Assembly: GCA_003222535.1 (NCBI GenBank)
Contig: QHWJ01000228.1
Span: forward strand, 1 to 45,467
DNA: 45,467 nt
Direction of reading: 5' to 3'
From: Acidobacteriota bacterium
GTDB taxonomy: Bacteria; Acidobacteriota; Vicinamibacteria; Vicinamibacterales; CAVVIG01
Shown: positions 41,955 through 45,467 of the stretch, piece by piece
How the letters are laid out: each line of letters opens with the position of its first letter
How positions within the stretch are numbered: the first letter of the stretch is position 1
Notes under the pieces: model-generated
What the model was told of the DNA's origin: nothing
The model's input: the letters and a program-made list of their open reading frames with translations, nothing else
Databases searched by the model: none
Position numbers and translations under genes: made by a program

Positions 41955-43775
41955 CTACGACGTGACGCGGAAGCCGATGCGGTCCTTCGCGTCGCGGGCT
42001 CCGCTCGTCGCGGTCACCTCGATCATGTATTCCCCGGCGGCGAGCCCGGCGAGCGGCAGATCGATCGCGATGTCTCCCGGTGTCGCCGCAGGCGAAACGG
42101 GCAGATCGCGCATCGCATGTCCCATTCTCCCGAGCAGCTTCGCCGACACCACGGGAGACGCTCCCGCCGGGCCATAGGCTTGAAAGCGGATCAGGAGATG
42201 TTCAGCCCGGCTGAATTCCCGCGATGCGACCGGCACGGCCGCCGACGCGTCGAGGGTGCGGAATTCACGGGCGTTCCGCGCGCGGAGCACTTCCGGCGTG
42301 CCGATGACAACGTCGCCGCGCAGGTCGCGGACCGACAGCTCGCGCACGTCCTGGTCGAGCACCTGCGACGCCGCGTCCTGAATCGACATCCGCAGCCGGA
42401 GCCGGCCGGGCGCCATGTCGAACACCACCCGCGCCGCCGTCGTTGCAGGGTCGTCAATGGCGGCCGGGCCGGTCGGCGCGACCGGGCCTTCGAACAGCAC
42501 GGCACCGTCGGCTGACCGCGCCGTCAGCACGAGCCGCGACACCGTGTGGCGCACGCGATCGCCGGGGACACGCGCGGCAGGCTCCCAGACGAACGTCACG
42601 CGGGTCTTGCCGTCGGTCCCGCGCGACATGCCGAACCACGGATGAATCAGCGCGCTGACGTGCGGCGCCGGCTCGGGCGGCGTCGTCCGCTTCGGCTCGT
42701 TGGCCCGGGCCAGCAATGCCGCGCGCAGCGCCTCGTCCGGTGAGGCATCCCAGTAGCCCTTCCGCACGCGCAGGCGCACGCCGGGCCGCTTCACGCGCGC
42801 TTCCAGCTCTCGAAACTTCCCGTCGTCGGGATGCGTGGAGCGGAACGACAGCATGTAGTACGCGCTCGAGTCGGCGGCGGCTCGGCGAAGGCCGGATTCA
42901 GCATCGCCGGCAATCGCCCGACCGTCGGTTTCATCCGCCAGCCTGCTCAGGGCCTCGGCTTTTTCGCCAGGCGTCTCACCCGCGGCCGTGTCGCGCGGAT
43001 CGAAGGGATAGACGGCAACGTTGAACCGGTTCGCGGACCGGCTGATCGTCTCGAGCGTCGGCAGATATTCCTGACCGCGCCGGCGCTCTGAACGGCCGAC
43101 GCCTTCCGTCGCGACAATCAGCGTCTTGCGGCGATCGGCCAGGGTGCCGAGGTGCACGGCCAGCGCATTGATGGCCGACAGCGCCACCTGATTGCGCGCC
43201 ACATCGATCCGCGCCGGTGTGCCGGCGATGTAGTCGCGCTCGTACGCGTTGCGCGGCTCGTACTCGCCCTTTCGACCCTCGAAGCTCAGGATCGCGCGCC
43301 GCACGGCCTCGCGGTCGCGCGTCAGCCGGATCTCGAACAGCGAATCGAGCGGCTTCATGACGACGACGAGATCCCGCGGCGCCATGTCACGATCGAGGAA
43401 ATGAATCAACGCCTCGCGTACGCGGTCGGTGTTCGCGCCCCTGGTGACGTGATACTCGTCGAGAAAGATCGCGAAGAGCCGCGCGTCCTCTTTCACGGCG
43501 GCCTGCCGCTCGTCGGACGCGGTTCGAATCAGGACCGCCGCATCCGCCTGCGGCTCGGTGGACACGCGCACCAGCCGGACCGATTCGAGGGTGAGCGGTG
43601 CGCCTTCCTCCCGCAGCTCGAAATCGCCCGGCTTGAGATCGTCGACGAGGCCGCCGCGAGCGTCAGCGGCGATGACGTCGACCGTCACGAGGCGTTGAAT
43701 CGTGGACGGCTCGCCGCCGACGGTCCCCTGCAAACCGACCGCAGAGAAAACGGCAGCGGCGAGCGCGCTGCGCAT
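41955..43775 (-). CDS. VWFA-related (acidobacterial type) secreted protein
   Basis: 606 residues. Weak signal peptide (MRSALAAAVFSAVGLQG). A short beta domain (VTVDVIAADARGGLVDDLKPGDFELREEG) is followed by a von Willebrand A-like domain where FLDEYHVTRG replaces the canonical MIDAS DxSxS, typical of the acidobacterial VWFA-related family. YYMLSFRSTHPDDGKFRELEARVKRPGVRLRVRKGYW is the family hallmark. The C-terminal ~200 residues are beta-rich. Function is unknown; likely envelope or extracellular. It is 6 nt after a paralogue (43782-45467), with which it shares the whole architecture. Confidence 0.88.
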   Translation of the reverse strand: MRSALAAAVFSAVGLQGTVGGEPSTIQRLVTVDVIAADARGGLVDDLKPGDFELREEGAPLTLESVRLVRVSTEPQADAAVLIRTASDERQAAVKEDARLFAIFLDEYHVTRGANTDRVREALIHFLDRDMAPRDLVVVMKPLDSLFEIRLTRDREAVRRAILSFEGRKGEYEPRNAYERDYIAGTPARIDVARNQVALSAINALAVHLGTLADRRKTLIVATEGVGRSERRRGQEYLPTLETISRSANRFNVAVYPFDPRDTAAGETPGEKAEALSRLADETDGRAIAGDAESGLRRAAADSSAYYMLSFRSTHPDDGKFRELEARVKRPGVRLRVRKGYWDASPDEALRAALLARANEPKRTTPPEPAPHVSALIHPWFGMSRGTDGKTRVTFVWEPAARVPGDRVRHTVSRLVLTARSADGAVLFEGPVAPTGPAAIDDPATTAARVVFDMAPGRLRLRMSIQDAASQVLDQDVRELSVRDLRGDVVIGTPEVLRARNAREFRTLDASAAVPVASREFSRAEHLLIRFQAYGPAGASPVVSAKLLGRMGHAMRDLPVSPAATPGDIAIDLPLAGLAAGEYMIEVTATSGARDAKDRIGFRVTS

Positions 43776-43781
43776 CGAGGC

Positions 43782-45467
43782 TCAGCCGGTGACGCGGAAG
43801 GCGACCAGTTCCTTCGCGTCGCCGTCCTGGTCGCCGGCCTTGATTTCGACGACGTATTCGCCGGGCGGGAGGGCGGCGAGGGGGAGATCGATCTGCTGCT
43901 CGCCTGCCGCAGGCGCGGGCTCGGCGTGCAGCTCGTGCATCGAAGAGCCGGCACGGTTCAGCAGATGCACCTGCAGCGCCGGCGTGGTGCCGCCGGGACC
44001 GTAGGTCGGCAGCCGGATCAGCAGATGCTCGATCCGGCTGAACTCGCGCGTGGCGAGGGGGACGGCGTCGACATCCGTCCTGAGCTGCTGGAACTCGCGC
44101 GCCGTCCGCGCGCGCAGCACGGCCGGTGTCCCCAGCGTTGCCAGGGCGGAGGTCAGATCCGGCACCGTGATTTCGCGCAACTCGGTGTCGAGCACCTGCG
44201 ACCCGGCGCCTTCAACCGAGACGCGCAGCTGCACCTTGCCAGGTTTCGCGTCGAAGGTCACACGCGACGACACGCGGAGAGACGAAGACGAGGCAGCGGC
44301 CGCCGGCGCGGTGGACGCAAGCGCAACGTCCGGCACGCGGCCCCTGAAGTACGGCGCGCCGTCGGGGCCGACGGCCATCAGCGACACGCGAGCGGGCTGC
44401 TCGCGCGCGTCGGCGCGGTCGCCGAGCGCCTTGGGCAGCGGCTCCCAGACGAACGTCACGCGCGTTTTGCCGTTCTCGCCGCGCGACGTGCCGATCCACG
44501 TGCGCACGACGGTCGCACGTGAGGGCCGGGTGACGGCCGCGGCGATCGCCGCCTCGACCGGCTTTGGCGGCCCCAGCTTCGGGGGCGCGAGCGCGCGCGC
44601 GGTTTCCTGTTCATTGAGCGCCCAGTACCCCTTGCGCGCGCGAACCTGCACGCCCGGCCGCTTCACGCGGACCCTGATGTTGTGAAACTTCCCGTCGGAC
44701 GGCGCCTGCGACGAGTTGTAGCCGATCAGGTAGTAGGCGCTCGAGTCGCGCGTGATCTGCTTCATGCCCATCGCGAGATCGTTCCGGTTGACGATCGCGC
44801 GGCCGTCGGTGTTCTCGGCCAGCACGCGGAGTGTGTCCATCGTCGAGCTGAGGTACTTCGAATCGGTCTGGATGTTGATGCCCTCGTTGATGTCGAACTC
44901 GAAGCCGGGCAATCCACGCGGATCGACGGCGTAAATCGCCACGTTCTGCTTGTTCGCGATGTCGTAGACGTCGCGCAGATCGGAGTCCATGTCGAGCCCG
45001 GCCGTCCACGCCGCGCGATCTTCGTTGATGTCGTTCAAACCGACCATCGGCTGGCCGTACGCCGGATTGCCGGAGCCGGGCATCGTCGCGTCCCGGTTGC
45101 GCATCTGCGGTGGAATGATGTTGGTGTAGCCCTCGCTGACGAGAACCAGTGCTTTCCGGCCTTCCTTCAACGAGCCCATGTGGACGATCAGGGCCTTGAG
45201 CGCCGACAGCGAGACCTGGTTGCGGACCCGCTCGACGATTTCCGTCGGGTAGTGCGCGTAATTCTCCTCGAACTGGTTCTTCGGGTCGTATTCGAACTTG
45301 CGCCCGAGGAACTGCTGCAACCCGCGCGCAACCGCCGAATGGTTGCGTGTCATGCGGACCGATGCGGTCGATTCCAGCGGATACATCACGCCGACCATGT
45401 CGGACGGCCCCATCTGCGTCTCGATGAACTGCACCAGCTGGCCGCGGACGGCCATGCTCGCGCCGCG
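43782..45467 (-). CDS. VWFA-related secreted protein, paralogue, cut by window end
   Basis: The N-terminus lies beyond 45467; at least 557 residues are present. It has YYLIGYNSSQAPSDGKFHNIRVRVKRPGVQVRARKGYW, the same hallmark as the downstream paralogue, and SALKALIVHMGSLKEGRKALVLVSEGYTNIIPP in the VWA core. The Met at 45455 is internal to the VWA domain, so it is not a real start. The pair look like a tandem duplication with ~40-50% divergence (by eye). Its stop overlaps nothing; a gap of 6 nt separates it from the 606-residue gene. Confidence 0.87.
   Translation of the reverse strand, partial: RGASMAVRGQLVQFIETQMGPSDMVGVMYPLESTASVRMTRNHSAVARGLQQFLGRKFEYDPKNQFEENYAHYPTEIVERVRNQVSLSALKALIVHMGSLKEGRKALVLVSEGYTNIIPPQMRNRDATMPGSGNPAYGQPMVGLNDINEDRAAWTAGLDMDSDLRDVYDIANKQNVAIYAVDPRGLPGFEFDINEGINIQTDSKYLSSTMDTLRVLAENTDGRAIVNRNDLAMGMKQITRDSSAYYLIGYNSSQAPSDGKFHNIRVRVKRPGVQVRARKGYWALNEQETARALAPPKLGPPKPVEAAIAAAVTRPSRATVVRTWIGTSRGENGKTRVTFVWEPLPKALGDRADAREQPARVSLMAVGPDGAPYFRGRVPDVALASTAPAAAASSSSLRVSSRVTFDAKPGKVQLRVSVEGAGSQVLDTELREITVPDLTSALATLGTPAVLRARTAREFQQLRTDVDAVPLATREFSRIEHLLIRLPTYGPGGTTPALQVHLLNRAGSSMHELHAEPAPAAGEQQIDLPLAALPPGEYVVEIKAGDQDGDAKELVAFRVTG

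Overview
This is a GC-rich, gene-dense chromosomal window that fits an acidobacterium, most likely of the Vicinamibacteria type. The placement is inferred from gene content: tandem VWFA-related 'acidobacterial' proteins at the right end, a FecR/DUF6600 surface protein, an archaeal-type ValRS and an HspR-controlled dnaK-dnaJ cluster. I see no rRNA, tRNA, CRISPR array, prophage or integrase. The only transposase is a small REP-associated Y1 (RAYT) gene.

Layout. 1-332 holds two converging 23/24-bp tandem repeat arrays. 333-4789 (minus) runs acyl-CoA dehydrogenase > meaB > methylmalonyl-CoA epimerase fused to an MBL-fold protein > mtnP, a propionate/branched-chain acyl-CoA group. 4873-7187 holds a fatty-acid desaturase, a small beta-barrel protein and a secreted protein. 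7350-13882 (minus) holds hemW, a DnaC-like loader, a sigma factor without region 3, and dnaK-dnaJ-hspR. 14050-17975 (plus) holds a FecR/DUF6600 protein and PBP1A. 18041-25479 (minus) holds an envelope/translation block: V4R-like > TPR > SPOR > lnt, then prfB (with the programmed +1 frameshift) > murJ. 25505-28900 (plus) holds mobA, argS and a class-I amidotransferase. 29031-36289 (minus) holds valS-nadC-birA-coaX-unknown-rRNA methyltransferase. 36412-39792 (minus) holds the two methylmalonyl-CoA mutase subunits and a receiver protein. 39880-40374 is the RAYT, 40624-41880 is glutamate dehydrogenase, and 41955-45467 is two VWFA paralogues, the second cut by the window edge.

The most striking feature is the repeat landscape. 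(a) Short palindromes with a conserved CTGAA/TTCAG loop and co-varying stems flank the RAYT and also lie in frame inside many housekeeping genes. A second hairpin type, with loop GAGCCTGTCGA, does the same. Affected genes include mce-MBL, meaB, hemW, lnt, murJ, argS, birA, the TPR gene and an unknown gene. They add peptide linkers, fuse two genes, or supply start or stop codons. (b) Nearly every intergenic gap carries its own array of 7-9 bp tandem repeats. Several are arranged as inverted arms forming long hairpins, and stop codons often lie in or against the array. Together they look like an active repeat ecology that shapes coding sequences, comparable in outcome to Rickettsia palindromic elements.
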